A stretch of 64,000 nt of DNA from Rossellomorea pakistanensis (lineage in GTDB: Bacteria; Bacillota; Bacilli; Bacillales; Bacillaceae_B): NCBI RefSeq assembly GCF_016908495.1, contig NZ_JAFBDZ010000001.1, positions 1,240,001 through 1,304,000 on the forward strand, given 5' to 3'. Below, in pieces: positions 20,620-30,436 of this stretch. A program made the translations under genes and the position numbers. How positions within the stretch are numbered: position 1 is the stretch's first letter; every line of letters starts with the position of its first letter. The notes beneath the pieces were generated by a model that saw nothing but the letters and a program-made list of their open reading frames with translations, had not been told where the DNA came from and did not search any database.

Positions 20620-20668
20620 TTTGTTTAGAGGGTAATTGGATGGTCTATAGTGGTTTAAGTACTACATC

Positions 20669-22960
20669 CTATGGGGGATAGGTTGTAAATGTTCCTTTTT
20701 TGCCTAAAAATTTATAGTGAATTGCCCCATCCAGGTTTGTTTGATAGACCTTAATTTTTCTGGAACGCAGATTAGTCATTACTTCAGGATGTGGATGACC
20801 ATATCGATTTTTTCTTCCTGCAGAAATGATCGCAATTTCAGGCTGTAACTCCTCTAGAAACTCACCTGTTGTTGAACTATGACTTCCATGGTGGCCTACT
20901 TTTAAAACATCAATTTTTAATTGGTACTGTCTTATAACCTGCTGTTCACCATCCTTTTCTAAATCCCCTGTGAATAGCCATGTTTTCCCGCCTAAATTTC
21001 CCAATAATACTAAGGAATCGTTATTTCCTTCATATTCATCATCATCTGGATAAAGGATGAAAAAATGACTCGATTTCGTTTTCCATTCATCACCTTTTCT
21101 ACCTTCTCGCATTTCAATACTCTTTTCACGTGCTGCCTGAACAATTAATTCCATCTCAGGCTTTTTATATGAATTGGGGCTGATGATAATCTGATTTACG
21201 TTGATTTCATTAATGATTTCACGTGCCCCTCCAATATGATCCATATCACTATGTGTGAGTAAAAGCTTATTAATACGGTGGATCCCTTTACTCTTAAGCA
21301 AAGGTACAATGGTGTCCTCACCCACAGAATAAGTATTTTTTCTCTTCTCCCATTCCTCTACTTCAAATTGGATTGTCCCACCAGTATCGATCATATAAAC
21401 CGCTTCCCGATTCGGAAGTACAATTAATATACAATCGCCCTGTCCAACATCAATAAATATAACTTCCCCATTAGAATCTAAATAGGGTGAAAAATATTGG
21501 ATTGTTAGTATACTCGTGATTAAGATACTTCCTTTCATCCATTTCTTCCTTTCAAATTGTAATAAAGTAAGAAGAATGATGACTGGATAGAGTATCATTA
21601 ACCAAGGAGCAGGTCTTCCAAGTACAAGAGTAATAAAAGGCATTTTAGTTAAGAAAATAGAAAGCTCATCAACTTTCGAAATCATTACAGTCAAAACAGG
21701 AAATATAAGAGAATTTACGAATGGGAGTGTAAGTTGGAAAAGAAATGAAAGGAGTAATAACGGTAATATAATAAACGTAAACATTGGAACATAAAAAAGG
21801 TTGACGATAAGACTAATGATCGAGAATTCAAAGAAGTGGTATAGAATGATGGGGATTGATACGATTTGTGAAATGAGGGTGACACACAACAGTTGCAGAA
21901 TTTGATATGGAAGATTTAGTATCGAAGTTGAAAGCATTAAGCTAAAACTTACGATATACGATAGCTGAAAGCCTATATTAAAAATTATTTGAGGATTTAT
22001 TAACAGAAAAATAATAAAAGATAGCGATAAACTATCTAACAATGACCATTTCCACTTAAGTTTCTTCGATAGAATGACAATCATGACGATACTGGCTGCT
22101 CGAACTACTGGTGGGGAAGCACCCGTAAGAATGACGTAAATGGGTAATAAAATCAAGAGAAATGTCCGCGTCGATTCCTTTGTCATTCCAAGACGAACCA
22201 ATATCATATAGATGAGAGAAAATAAAAATCCGACGTGAAGTCCGGAAATCGCCAAAAGATGAATAACCCCTAAACGCTGATAAGCCTGTAAAGATTCCTC
22301 CGAAATTTCATTACGATCTCCAAAAATGAGGGCTAAAGATAACCCGACAACCTTTTCTGGAAATTGATTTTTAATGATTTCCATTCCTTCATAACGCCAT
22401 TCTTTAAGTTCCAACAATAAACTTCTTTCTGCTGGAACACAATCCATAATATTGAATTCTTCAATGTTTAAAATCCAATAGATTTCTTTTTGACGAAGAT
22501 ATTCTCGATAATTGAAGGAATTCTCATTTGTATTCTTCATAGGCTGGGATAAAGTGCCTAAAACCCTACATTCCATTCCAATTTTCCAATTTTCTTTTAA
22601 ATGGGAGAATTCTTCCTTTGAATTGATTCTATACCTAGCTACAACGCTCTCACCTTTACTAGTTATTGCTTCACCTTTCAGCAGATTTCCATCCCATTCA
22701 ATCATTTCATGAAAGGAAAGCTTGAAGTTCTGCTGTGAAGTTGACAAATTTGTAACTGATCGCTGTTCGCTCAATGTTGCATGTATACAGAAAAAAACGG
22801 TTAGAAAGAAAATAAAAATAATATTAATAAGAGTAGGCTTTCTTTGGAGAAGGTGAAGGATAAGGAGAAGGAGGAAAAAAGCACCCCAGGTAAAATGAAG
22901 TGCTAATAGAACCCCTGATAATGAAGTTAATGCAATAGAAACCATCATGGTTTGCTTCAA
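20669..22960 (-). CDS. comEC: competence DNA-uptake channel ComEC/Rec2
   Basis: ComEC forms the membrane channel that brings single-stranded DNA into the cytosol. The 763-residue protein has an N-terminal OB-like domain, a competence domain of about ten membrane segments (HLLAISGLHVGF marks the core) and a C-terminal metallo-beta-lactamase-like domain with FIDVGQGDC, the HSDMDH metal motif and VGHHGSHSS. The start is uncertain: TTG 22960 directly abuts the comEB stop, with ATG at 22948 and 22945 also possible; no strong ribosome site is visible, so coupling to comEB is likely. Confidence 0.94.
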   Translation of the reverse strand: MKQTMMVSIALTSLSGVLLALHFTWGAFFLLLLILHLLQRKPTLINIIFIFFLTVFFCIHATLSEQRSVTNLSTSQQNFKLSFHEMIEWDGNLLKGEAITSKGESVVARYRINSKEEFSHLKENWKIGMECRVLGTLSQPMKNTNENSFNYREYLRQKEIYWILNIEEFNIMDCVPAERSLLLELKEWRYEGMEIIKNQFPEKVVGLSLALIFGDRNEISEESLQAYQRLGVIHLLAISGLHVGFLFSLIYMILVRLGMTKESTRTFLLILLPIYVILTGASPPVVRAASIVMIVILSKKLKWKWSLLDSLSLSFIIFLLINPQIIFNIGFQLSYIVSFSLMLSTSILNLPYQILQLLCVTLISQIVSIPIILYHFFEFSIISLIVNLFYVPMFTFIILPLLLLSFLFQLTLPFVNSLIFPVLTVMISKVDELSIFLTKMPFITLVLGRPAPWLMILYPVIILLTLLQFERKKWMKGSILITSILTIQYFSPYLDSNGEVIFIDVGQGDCILIVLPNREAVYMIDTGGTIQFEVEEWEKRKNTYSVGEDTIVPLLKSKGIHRINKLLLTHSDMDHIGGAREIINEINVNQIIISPNSYKKPEMELIVQAAREKSIEMREGRKGDEWKTKSSHFFILYPDDDEYEGNNDSLVLLGNLGGKTWLFTGDLEKDGEQQVIRQYQLKIDVLKVGHHGSHSSTTGEFLEELQPEIAIISAGRKNRYGHPHPEVMTNLRSRKIKVYQTNLDGAIHYKFLGKKGTFTTYPP

Positions 22961-23524
22961 TTAATCTTTACCACTAACAATGGCTTCATATTCTTTTTTA
23001 AATTCTTCTACCTTCTTATCATCACTTCCTAGCTTCTCAAACTCATTTAATAATTCATTTGTAAATGAATATAGTTTATTTAATTGATTTTCACTTTCGG
23101 TAAATGGGACATGCTCTACATGGACATCTGCTTTTTCAAATAACTCTAAAGCATATGGATGATTTTTATAATCTATCGCATAATATACTTTTCTAATGCC
23201 TGCTTGAATAACGGCTTTACAGCACTGTAAACATGGAAAATGTGTTACATAAATTTCTGCTGAATCAGTACCTACCCCAAATTTTGCACATTGTAAAATC
23301 GCGTTCATTTCAGCATGTATTGTCCTGACACAATGATTATCAATAACATAACAACCTTTGTCTATGCAATGCTCTCCACCTGCAATTGAACCATTATATC
23401 CTCCGGCAATAATTCGTTTATCCCTGACAATCGTTGCCCCTACAGCAAGCCTTGTACATGTACTTCTCATTGCTAATAGATGGCTTTGTGCCATAAAATA
23501 ATGATTCCATGAAATGCGCTCCAT
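22961..23524 (-). CDS. comEB: ComE operon protein 2, dCMP deaminase family
   Basis: A zinc-dependent deoxycytidylate deaminase-like protein made with the DNA uptake genes; it is not essential for transformation in B. subtilis, where a polar-localisation role has been proposed for ComGA rather than an enzymatic one. Zinc and catalytic residues are in TIHAEMNAIL (HAE) and HFPCLQCC (PCxxC). 187 residues. AAAGGAG precedes ATG 23524. Middle gene of comEA-comEB-comEC. Confidence 0.94.
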   Translation of the reverse strand: MERISWNHYFMAQSHLLAMRSTCTRLAVGATIVRDKRIIAGGYNGSIAGGEHCIDKGCYVIDNHCVRTIHAEMNAILQCAKFGVGTDSAEIYVTHFPCLQCCKAVIQAGIRKVYYAIDYKNHPYALELFEKADVHVEHVPFTESENQLNKLYSFTNELLNEFEKLGSDDKKVEEFKKEYEAIVSGKD

Positions 23525-23590
23525 AACCCTACTCCTTTTTCATTCTTTTTTATAAGTTTAATTATTAAAATGGACAAACGTCAAACTTTT

Positions 23591-24208
23591 TTAATTTGCA
23601 ATAATTTCTTCCTTTAACTTTAACAATGTTTGCTCACCAATACCTGAAACTTCTTTCAAATCTTCAACGGACTTAAATGGTCCATTCGTTTCACGATACT
23701 CTATAATGGCTGCTGCTTTTGAAGGTCCTATTCCTGGTAATGCATCAAGTTCCGCTTCTTCAGCAGAATTGATGTCAATTTTCTGCGTAGATTGACCATT
23801 ACCTTGTGTCTCGAAAATGGGTGCAGTTGAATCAGACTCACCTATCTTTGGGACATAAATAACCATTTCGTCTGTAATCGTTTGTGCTAGATTCACCTGA
23901 AGAGGCTGAGCGTTTTCCGTAAAATCCCCCGCTCTTATAATTATGTCATTAACTCGCTCTCCTGCTCTAGCTTTATATATCCCTGGGTTTTTCACCTCCC
24001 CTTTTACATCAACATAGATTTCTGTATTCTCATTTACCTCTTTTTCAGTATTTATCTCCTTTTTTACTTCTTCTTCAATAATAGGCGGAGCATCTACTTT
24101 GGCACTTGTATCCTCTGAACTACGATTAATAAAATAAGCAAAGCCAGCCAATAGAGTTAGAATTGATACGATCAATATAGGTTTGTATTTTTCTATCAGA
24201 ATTTTCAT
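23591..24208 (-). CDS. comEA: competence DNA receptor ComEA
   Basis: A membrane-anchored receptor that binds double-stranded DNA at the cell surface. One N-terminal membrane helix (about residues 9-25), a SLBB-like domain (VDVKGEVKNPGIY...GERVNDIIIRAG) and a C-terminal helix-hairpin-helix domain (INSAEEAELDALPGIGPSKA and SGIGEQTL). A longer frame reaches 24253; ATG 24208 is preferred because AAAGGAAG lies about 12 bases before it and the product starts directly before the membrane helix. First gene of the com operon, divergent from comER. Confidence 0.93.
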   Translation of the reverse strand: MKILIEKYKPILIVSILTLLAGFAYFINRSSEDTSAKVDAPPIIEEEVKKEINTEKEVNENTEIYVDVKGEVKNPGIYKARAGERVNDIIIRAGDFTENAQPLQVNLAQTITDEMVIYVPKIGESDSTAPIFETQGNGQSTQKIDINSAEEAELDALPGIGPSKAAAIIEYRETNGPFKSVEDLKEVSGIGEQTLLKLKEEIIAN

Positions 24209-24297
24209 TTTAACATCATCTTCCTTTCGTCGAGTCATAAAAAAGAAAGTCAATACATAAAGTTTAGGAGAAAGCGTGTGAAAGAAGGAGGGGTATT

Positions 24298-25116
24298 ATG
24301 AAGGTAGGAATCATTGGGACTGGTAATATGGGGAGAATTCTAATTGAAGCTTTAATGGAATCAAGTGCAATTTCTCCTTCAAACCTCATAATCACCAATC
24401 GCACAATTGAAAAAGCCTATTGCTTAAAAGATCAATATCCTGAGGTAAATGTATATACACAAACATCACAGCTAATTAGGGAGTCATCACTCATATTCAT
24501 TTGTGTAAAGCCATTGGACATTTATAGTGTCTTATCTCAATATAAACCTTATTTTACTAGAGGAAAATGTGCTGTTTCTATAACAAGTCCTATAAGTGTT
24601 GACCAGCTAGAATCTGTTCTAGACTGCTCGTGCGCGAGGGTCATTCCAAGTATTACAAACCGAGCTTTAAGTGGAGTGTCCCTTCTTTCATTTGGTAAGA
24701 ACTGTGATGAAGGATGGCAAAGACTGATTTATGAAAAAATCAGTTCAATATCAACACCTGTAATGATTGATGAGAACATTACAAGGGTATCATCAGATAT
24801 TGTAAGCTGCGGGCCAGCATTTTTTAGTTTCTTAACTCAAAGGTTTATTAATGGAGCGGTAGAGGAGACGGAGATTGACCAAGAAACAGCGACAATCTTG
24901 GCATCAGAAATGCTTATTGGTCTAGGCGAGCTTTTGAAAAAGGAGATTTATACATTACCCACTCTACAGGAAAAGGTATGTGTAAAGGGAGGAATTACAG
25001 GCGAAGGCATTTCAGCTTTAGAAGAAAACTTAGGGGATGTTTTCCAGAAATTATTTAGAGCGACACATGAAAAATTTGAAGAGGATTTAGAGGGCACCAG
25101 AAAACAGTTCGGGTGA
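24298..25116 (+). CDS. comER: late competence protein ComER (pyrroline-5-carboxylate reductase family)
   Basis: 272 residues with an N-terminal NAD(P)-binding motif (VGIIGTGNMG) and the ProC-like C-terminal dimer domain (VSCGPAFFSF, CVKGGITGEGISALEE). It is similar to proline biosynthetic P5C reductase but lies divergent to comEA, which identifies it as ComER; in B. subtilis it is linked to sporulation and biofilm entry. An enzymatic role is not proven. AAGGAGGGG precedes ATG 24298. Confidence 0.92.
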   Translation: MKVGIIGTGNMGRILIEALMESSAISPSNLIITNRTIEKAYCLKDQYPEVNVYTQTSQLIRESSLIFICVKPLDIYSVLSQYKPYFTRGKCAVSITSPISVDQLESVLDCSCARVIPSITNRALSGVSLLSFGKNCDEGWQRLIYEKISSISTPVMIDENITRVSSDIVSCGPAFFSFLTQRFINGAVEETEIDQETATILASEMLIGLGELLKKEIYTLPTLQEKVCVKGGITGEGISALEENLGDVFQKLFRATHEKFEEDLEGTRKQFG

Positions 25117-25175
25117 TAAGAAAAAGTTTCGACATTTATTTAAATAATCCTGCTAAAAAAAAATAATATTTTTTT

Positions 25176-25218
25176 AAAGGCAGTCCTATGGAAAAATTCC
25201 CTTGGGGCTGCCTTTTTA
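25176..25218 (+). terminator. comER terminator
   Basis: AAAGGCAG (25176-25183) pairs with CTGCCTTT (25208-25215), followed by TTATTT. About 60 bp past the comER stop. Confidence 0.85.
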
Positions 25219-25288
25219 TTTCGGTTGTGTTCGCAAATCTTGTTACTACTAGGGATGAAACGGTCTCTCCAAATTTGACGGGAGAGCC

Positions 25289-26035
25289 CTAGTTTCTTTT
25301 TAAGGTAAAAAAGATTCTTTCACTTCGGTCAGACGGCGGAAGAAGATCAAAATCAGAAGTGATCGACATAATAGAATATCCCGCATCTTCTAGCCATTGA
25401 CGAACAGTATTAATTGGGTATGTCCGTTGTTTGTGAAGTTCTTCTACTCTTTCATACAATCTGCCGGAGGATTGTCTTACAAAAAAGGTTAATTCATGCT
25501 CAACACTATTAGCTCCATTTCCAGGGAAACAATCCCAAATATAAGAAACTTGAGTATCATTATAAGTAAATGTTTGATTCATAAAAATTTGAGACATCTT
25601 ATAGATGGAATGAATATCAAACATAAAAAGTCCGCCTTTTTTCAGATGTTGACGAACGCACTCAAACGTTCGCTTTACATCATCTTCTGTTTCAAGATAA
25701 TTTAAAGAATCACAAAAAATGGTAATAATGTCATATTCTCCAAGTCCATTAAGCTCTGACATATCCTGCTGAAATAGCGAGAGCTCTACACCTTTTTCAA
25801 TTGATTTATCGTTGGCAATATGCAGCATGTCTTCTGAGAGATCGACACCTGTAACATGAAATCCTTGCTCAACAAGCTTTAAAGACAATTCTCCAGTACC
25901 ACATGCAATATCAAGAAGCTGCTTTCCCTTTACATCATTTTCGCTTGCTTGATGGATTACAAAATCAACCCAAGAATCATAAGGTACATCTTTCATTAAA
26001 TAATCATAGATGTACGCAAACTTTTCATAGCTCAT
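25289..26035 (-). CDS. yqeM: class I SAM-dependent methyltransferase YqeM
   Basis: 248 residues with a Rossmann methyltransferase fold: motif I LLDIACGTGELSLKL, post-I VTGVDLSEDML and motif IV YDIITIFCDSLNYL. The substrate is not known. It overlaps rsfS by four bases (ATGA), the last gene of the yqeG-to-yqeM run, as in B. subtilis. This tight linkage to rsfS, yqeK and yhbY suggests an RNA or ribosome target, but that is inference. Confidence 0.9.
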   Translation of the reverse strand: MSYEKFAYIYDYLMKDVPYDSWVDFVIHQASENDVKGKQLLDIACGTGELSLKLVEQGFHVTGVDLSEDMLHIANDKSIEKGVELSLFQQDMSELNGLGEYDIITIFCDSLNYLETEDDVKRTFECVRQHLKKGGLFMFDIHSIYKMSQIFMNQTFTYNDTQVSYIWDCFPGNGANSVEHELTFFVRQSSGRLYERVEELHKQRTYPINTVRQWLEDAGYSIMSITSDFDLLPPSDRSERIFFTLKRN

Positions 26036-26388
26036 GCCTTATGCTCACTTTTCATATCAACAAAAGAAGCATCTCCCCAGAGTCTTTCTAAATTATAGTA
26101 ACTTCTTTCTTCTTTATGGAAGATATGAGCCACTACATCTCCAAGATCCACTAATACCCAACGAGCTTCATCAAAGCCTTCCATTCTTTTAACTGTTAAT
26201 CCATACTCATCTGCTTTTTCCTTAATTTCTCTCGCAATGGCCTGTACTTGTTTATCAGAGTTCCCGTGACAAATAAGAAAATAATCAGCAATTAAAGAGA
26301 TCCCTTTCATATCTAAAACCACGATATCTTCTGCCCGTTTATCATCTGCTGCTTTATAAGCGAGTTGGACTAAATTTTTTTCATTCAT
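26032..26388 (-). CDS. rsfS: ribosomal silencing factor RsfS
   Basis: Binds L14 on the 50S subunit and blocks joining to 30S during starvation. The 118 residues include the near-invariant DYFLICHGNSDKQVQAIA and EGFDEARWVLVDLGDV and YYNLERLWGDA. The preferred start MNEKNL (26388) lies 12 bases after AAGGAG; a longer ATG at 26400 directly touches that site. It overlaps the end of yqeK by 8 bases. Confidence 0.95.
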   Translation of the reverse strand: MNEKNLVQLAYKAADDKRAEDIVVLDMKGISLIADYFLICHGNSDKQVQAIAREIKEKADEYGLTVKRMEGFDEARWVLVDLGDVVAHIFHKEERSYYNLERLWGDASFVDMKSEHKA

Positions 26389-26962
26389 AATGATCTTCAT
26401 CTCCTTTTTTCATCACTAAATCATTGTAAGCATGGAATGTTTCAGGAAAAACAGCCTGATTTTTTTTCAATAGAAATAAGATTGTATTTTTCATCGCTTG
26501 AATAACAGCTTGATTAAGGCTACTCTTTGCTATTAATCTTACTTCATCAACCCCTGGAAAATGCCTACCTGGCTCAATATAATCAGCAAGGTATACAACT
26601 TTCTCGAGAGTTGTCATATTGACTCTCCCTGACGTATGATACTTTATCGCCCCTAAAACCTCTTCATCGCTTACATAACCATTCTTTTGAACTAAATAAG
26701 CCCCCACTGGTGCATGCCATAATTCAGAGTGGTGCTCTAATAAAATTCGATCCATATTTTCTGAAAGAATAATCTGTTTCATTTCTTCTTTTGGATGAAA
26801 TTTGGCATAGTCATGAAAAATCGCTGCAAGCTCAGCCTTTTCTCGATTTGCATGATATCGTTCTGCTAAATCAATTGCTGTTTCAACAACACCTAATGTA
26901 TGTTGATATCGATGTTCGGTAATCTGTTTTTTGACAATTTCCAATGCTTTATGCTTTTCCAT
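26381..26962 (-). CDS. yqeK: HD-domain hydrolase YqeK (symmetrical Ap4A hydrolase family)
   Basis: Metal-dependent HD phosphohydrolase; Firmicute YqeK enzymes split diadenosine tetraphosphate into two ADP. Metal ligands are visible in HRYQHTLGV and IFHDYAKF, with IKYHTSGR and VYLADYIEPGR later. Start ATG 26962 follows GGGAGGAAGG and gives 193 residues; it lies within the nadD 3' end (stop 26949). The nadD-yqeK pair is conserved across Firmicutes and couples dinucleotide metabolism. Confidence 0.93.
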   Translation of the reverse strand: MEKHKALEIVKKQITEHRYQHTLGVVETAIDLAERYHANREKAELAAIFHDYAKFHPKEEMKQIILSENMDRILLEHHSELWHAPVGAYLVQKNGYVSDEEVLGAIKYHTSGRVNMTTLEKVVYLADYIEPGRHFPGVDEVRLIAKSSLNQAVIQAMKNTILFLLKKNQAVFPETFHAYNDLVMKKGDEDHYE

Positions 26963-27521
26963 ATAACCCTTCCTCCCTAATATACTCTTCAACCTTTTGT
27001 GGAATTAAATATCGAACATTTTGGTGTTTATTCAAGCGTTCTCTAATTAATGTTGAAGATATATCAATATTTGGTATCGTCACCATCTGAACATTATAGG
27101 GAGTTTTTAGATCATAATTGGAACGATTTACACCGACAAATTGAACAAGCTTCACTAATTCTTCAATCTTATGCCATTTAGGTAAATATTCCACCATATC
27201 GCCGCCTATGATAAAGAAAAACTGTGAATCCGGATCTCTATTCTTCAATATTCGGATCGTGTCGATAGAATAGGAAGTGCCACTTCGATCCAATTCAATG
27301 GCTTCCAATTGAAAATATGGATTTTCTTTTATCGCTAAAGATACCATTCTCATTCGATGATCGGCAGATATATTTACTGAGATATTCTTATGAGGTGGAA
27401 TTTTGTTTGGCATAAACCGAACTTCATCGAGATTTAAAAAGGTTCGAACTTCTTCTGCCATGATTAAATGCCCTAAATGTGGTGGGTTAAATGTGCCTCC
27501 TAATAGTCCAACTCGTCTCAA
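26949..27521 (-). CDS. nadD: nicotinate-nucleotide adenylyltransferase
   Basis: Converts nicotinate mononucleotide to deamido-NAD in NAD synthesis. Nucleotidyltransferase signature GGTFNPPHLGHL at the N terminus and ISSTLIRERL near the C terminus; 190 residues. The start is TTG 27521, nine bases after AAAGGAG. Overlaps yqeK by 14 bases and follows yhbY. Confidence 0.96.
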   Translation of the reverse strand: MRRVGLLGGTFNPPHLGHLIMAEEVRTFLNLDEVRFMPNKIPPHKNISVNISADHRMRMVSLAIKENPYFQLEAIELDRSGTSYSIDTIRILKNRDPDSQFFFIIGGDMVEYLPKWHKIEELVKLVQFVGVNRSNYDLKTPYNVQMVTIPNIDISSTLIRERLNKHQNVRYLIPQKVEEYIREEGLYGKA

Positions 27522-27541
27522 TTTAAAATACTCCTTTACAG

Positions 27542-27832
27542 CTAAGGTAAGTCAATCTGCTTATTTTCTCGAGACTCTTTGTAAAGCACGATGGTATTTC
27601 CAATAACTTGAACTAATTCTGCTTTTGTACCTTGAACCAATTGTTCTGCAACAGTATCTCTATCCATTTCGCAATTTTGCAGTACACTTATTTTCAATAA
27701 CTCTCTTGCTTCTAGTGCCTCTCCAATTTGCTTAATCATATTTTCATTTACTCCACCTTTTCCAACCTGAAAAATTGGATTTAAATGGTGGGCTTTTGAA
27801 CGTAAAAATCGTTTTTGTTTTCCTTTAAGCAT
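27542..27832 (-). CDS. yhbY: YhbY/CRM-domain RNA-binding protein
   Basis: A 96-residue protein made of one CRM domain: LRSKAHHLNPIFQVGKGGVN contains the GxGG loop that contacts RNA. E. coli YhbY binds pre-50S particles, so a role in large-subunit assembly is expected. It starts one base after the aroE stop (TAAC ATG) with GGAGG in the aroE end, so it is translationally coupled. B. subtilis name yqeI. Confidence 0.94.
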   Translation of the reverse strand: MLKGKQKRFLRSKAHHLNPIFQVGKGGVNENMIKQIGEALEARELLKISVLQNCEMDRDTVAEQLVQGTKAELVQVIGNTIVLYKESRENKQIDLP

Positions 27833-27833
27833 G

Positions 27834-28667
27834 TTATCCTCCTAGTTGACTTTTAACAATATTTTTCATTCTATCCGTATCAGGTAATACACCTGTCCAT
27901 TTTTTAAAAGCTAACGCTCCCTGATTTACGAACATTGCTAAACCATTCTGACCTGAACATGATTTAGATGATGCTTCTATTAACAATCTTGTGTTAAACG
28001 GATTATAAATAATATCAGAAATAAATACTTGCTTTGATAAGAACTCTAACGAGATTGGAGATTCATTTATATATGGATACATCCCTATAGAAGTCGTTTG
28101 AATGATGATATCATAATCATTCATTTTTAAAGAACCTTCTGATAGATTCAACACCTTAGAGTTCGTAGGATATGGGCATTCATTAATAATTTGTTCTCCC
28201 TTTTGAACGGTCCGATTTACAATATCAATCTTTTCTATCCCGCTTGAAGCAAGCGTATAGAAGATGGCACGGGCCGCCCCTCCAGCACCAATCATCATAA
28301 CCTTCTTCTTTTCAATCGAAAAAGGGCACTCCTCTTCTAGACCTTTCAGGAATCCCAGTCCATCTGTGTTATATCCAATGTATTCTCCTTCCTCTAGCAC
28401 TACTGTATTTACAGCACCAATCGCTTGAGCTAAAGGATCTATACCATCCAAAAACGGTATTATCGAAGATTTATGTGGAATGGTTACATTGAAGCCTCTG
28501 ATTCCAAGAGCTTTCATCCCTTTTACAGCAGAACCTATATCTTCTCTATTAACATGAAAAGGATGATAATAAGCATCAAGATTTAGTTGTTTAAATGCAT
28601 CATTGTGCATGATAGGAGACATTGAATGTTCAATTGGATCTCCGATTACCCCGTATAGTTTCTTCAT
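27834..28667 (-). CDS. aroE: shikimate dehydrogenase
   Basis: NADPH-dependent reduction of 3-dehydroshikimate in aromatic amino-acid synthesis. Substrate-binding SMSPIMHNDAF, catalytic Lys/Asp in NVTIPHK and YNTDGLGF, and the cofactor loop MIGAGGAARAI are all present in 277 residues. It lies between yqeH and yhbY in the run, as in B. subtilis (where it is called aroD). Confidence 0.96.
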   Translation of the reverse strand: MKKLYGVIGDPIEHSMSPIMHNDAFKQLNLDAYYHPFHVNREDIGSAVKGMKALGIRGFNVTIPHKSSIIPFLDGIDPLAQAIGAVNTVVLEEGEYIGYNTDGLGFLKGLEEECPFSIEKKKVMMIGAGGAARAIFYTLASSGIEKIDIVNRTVQKGEQIINECPYPTNSKVLNLSEGSLKMNDYDIIIQTTSIGMYPYINESPISLEFLSKQVFISDIIYNPFNTRLLIEASSKSCSGQNGLAMFVNQGALAFKKWTGVLPDTDRMKNIVKSQLGG

Positions 28668-28680
28668 ATCAGATTCCCCA

Positions 28681-29781
28681 TTAAATCAATGATTTTCGTA
28701 AAAATACAGATACCCCTTTTGGAACATGTGCAGCAATATGGACCCCTGGTTCATTAACGGTTACCCAGCCTAGGCCAGAGAATACAATATCTGTTTTTTC
28801 ATCTTTAATCTTAAACTCATGTCGAATAAGTTCCGGAAATTCATCCATCTGGTTTCTTCTTGGCGGTTGCAGCATTTCACCAGCATGATTTTTATAAAGT
28901 TCATCGGCTTTTTCTAACTTTGTACGATGAATCTTAAGCTCATTTGAAAGGTAACAAACAAAAGCTCTTCTGCTTCCTTTCACGAAGTCAAAACGAGCAA
29001 GTCCTCCAAAGAATAGTGTCTGCTCTTCATTTAGTTGAAACACCATCGGCTTTATTTCTTTTTTAGGAGTAATGACCTTCAAATCTTTTTTATCTACATA
29101 ATGAGCCATTTGATGGTGATTGATGATACCTGGTGTGTCAACAATAGCTTGTCCATCATCTAATGGAATCTCGATCATATCAAGAGTGGTTCCCGGAAAA
29201 TGCGAAGTTGTTATAACCTCCTTTTCTCCCGTAAACTCTTTAATAATACTATTTATAAAGGTGGATTTCCCAACATTTGTACATCCAACAACGTAGACAT
29301 CTTTCCCTTTTCTGTATTCTTCAATCGCATTGACAGCTTCTTTTATATATTGCCCTTTAGATGCACTCATAAGGAGAACATCCACAGGTTTCAGACCTAA
29401 TTGCTTTGCTTCATGTTTCATCCAATGAATCAATTTCGAACGTTTCACAGACTTAGGTAATAAATCTACCTTATTTCCTATCAGTAAAACGGGGTTATTT
29501 CCCGCAAAACGATGCAGGCCAGGAAGCCAACTCCCATTAAAATCGAAGATATCGACAACTTTTACAATTAGACTATCCGAACTACCGATTTCATTTAAAA
29601 TCTTAAGGAAGTCATCATCTGTTAAATTTACATCCTGGACTTCATTATAGTGCTTTAACTTGAAGCATCTTTGACAGATGACTTCCTCCTTTTCTAATGC
29701 TGATGAAGGAGCATACCCAAGCTCATCCCGATTTTCCGTCTGAATCGATACACCACAGCCTACACATACAATTTGACTCAA
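28681..29781 (-). CDS. yqeH: circularly permuted ribosome-biogenesis GTPase YqeH
   Basis: A GTPase needed for 30S assembly. The zinc finger C6xxC9...C36xxC39 is at the N terminus. G motifs run in the permuted order G4 (IGNKVD), then G1 (GCTNVGKST) and G3 (DTPGI), typical for this family; a C-terminal RNA-binding domain ends VFLRKSLI. The start is TTG 29781, seven bases after GGGAGG; the longer GTG start at 29796 would put that site inside the gene. TTGA overlaps the yqeG stop, showing coupling. 366 residues. Confidence 0.95.
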   Translation of the reverse strand: MSQIVCVGCGVSIQTENRDELGYAPSSALEKEEVICQRCFKLKHYNEVQDVNLTDDDFLKILNEIGSSDSLIVKVVDIFDFNGSWLPGLHRFAGNNPVLLIGNKVDLLPKSVKRSKLIHWMKHEAKQLGLKPVDVLLMSASKGQYIKEAVNAIEEYRKGKDVYVVGCTNVGKSTFINSIIKEFTGEKEVITTSHFPGTTLDMIEIPLDDGQAIVDTPGIINHHQMAHYVDKKDLKVITPKKEIKPMVFQLNEEQTLFFGGLARFDFVKGSRRAFVCYLSNELKIHRTKLEKADELYKNHAGEMLQPPRRNQMDEFPELIRHEFKIKDEKTDIVFSGLGWVTVNEPGVHIAAHVPKGVSVFLRKSLI

Positions 29782-30299
29782 TTTTCTTCCTCCCACTGGA
29801 TGAGACCTTTCCTTTTAAAGAAGTTCATAATTCTTCGTTCAACTCTACGATTAAACTTTGTTATAAAACCATCTGTTTGGGCAACGGGAACCACTAAAAT
29901 AGTATAGAATTGATTCCTATTCCCACCCAATACATCCGTTAATAACTGGTCACCAATCACTACGGCTTCTTCTTTTTTGACATTCATATTTTTGATCGCT
30001 TTACGAAATGCTCTTCCCATTGGCTTTCTTGCCTGAAATATGAAGGGAATCTCAAGTGGATCAGCGAATGCTTTTACTCTTTTCTCGTTATTATTAGAAA
30101 CAATCGTTACAAGAATTCCTTCATCCTGCATGGATTTAAACCATTCAATGAGCTTAGGAGTAGCATTTGGACGGTCCCATTCAACCAAGGTATTGTCAAG
30201 GTCAGTAATAATGGCCTTAATTCCTCTCTCTTTCAAATCTGCTGGTCTTATCTGAAATACATTTTGTACATGTTCATTTGGTAAAAACATTTTCAACAA
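29778..30299 (-). CDS. yqeG: HAD-superfamily phosphatase YqeG
   Basis: 173 residues with the HAD nucleophile motif TDLDNTLVEW, motif II TIVSNNNEKR and motif IV VIGDQLLTDVLGGN (IIIA-type HAD phosphatase). The physiological substrate is not known. TTG 30299 with GAGGTG seven bases upstream is the likely start. First gene of the yqeG-to-yqeM run; the DnaA-box region lies between it and sda. Confidence 0.92.
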   Translation of the reverse strand: MLKMFLPNEHVQNVFQIRPADLKERGIKAIITDLDNTLVEWDRPNATPKLIEWFKSMQDEGILVTIVSNNNEKRVKAFADPLEIPFIFQARKPMGRAFRKAIKNMNVKKEEAVVIGDQLLTDVLGGNRNQFYTILVVPVAQTDGFITKFNRRVERRIMNFFKRKGLIQWEEEN

Positions 30300-30436
30300 T
30301 TAAATACACCTCATTATTTCAACATCACAAATCAATTCAGTCTCCTATCAATGGAGATAATATCCAATGATGGAAGGTTTCATTGTATCCGGTTTATTAT
30401 ACTTAATTTTTTATGCTGTTTCAAAAAGAAAAGGAG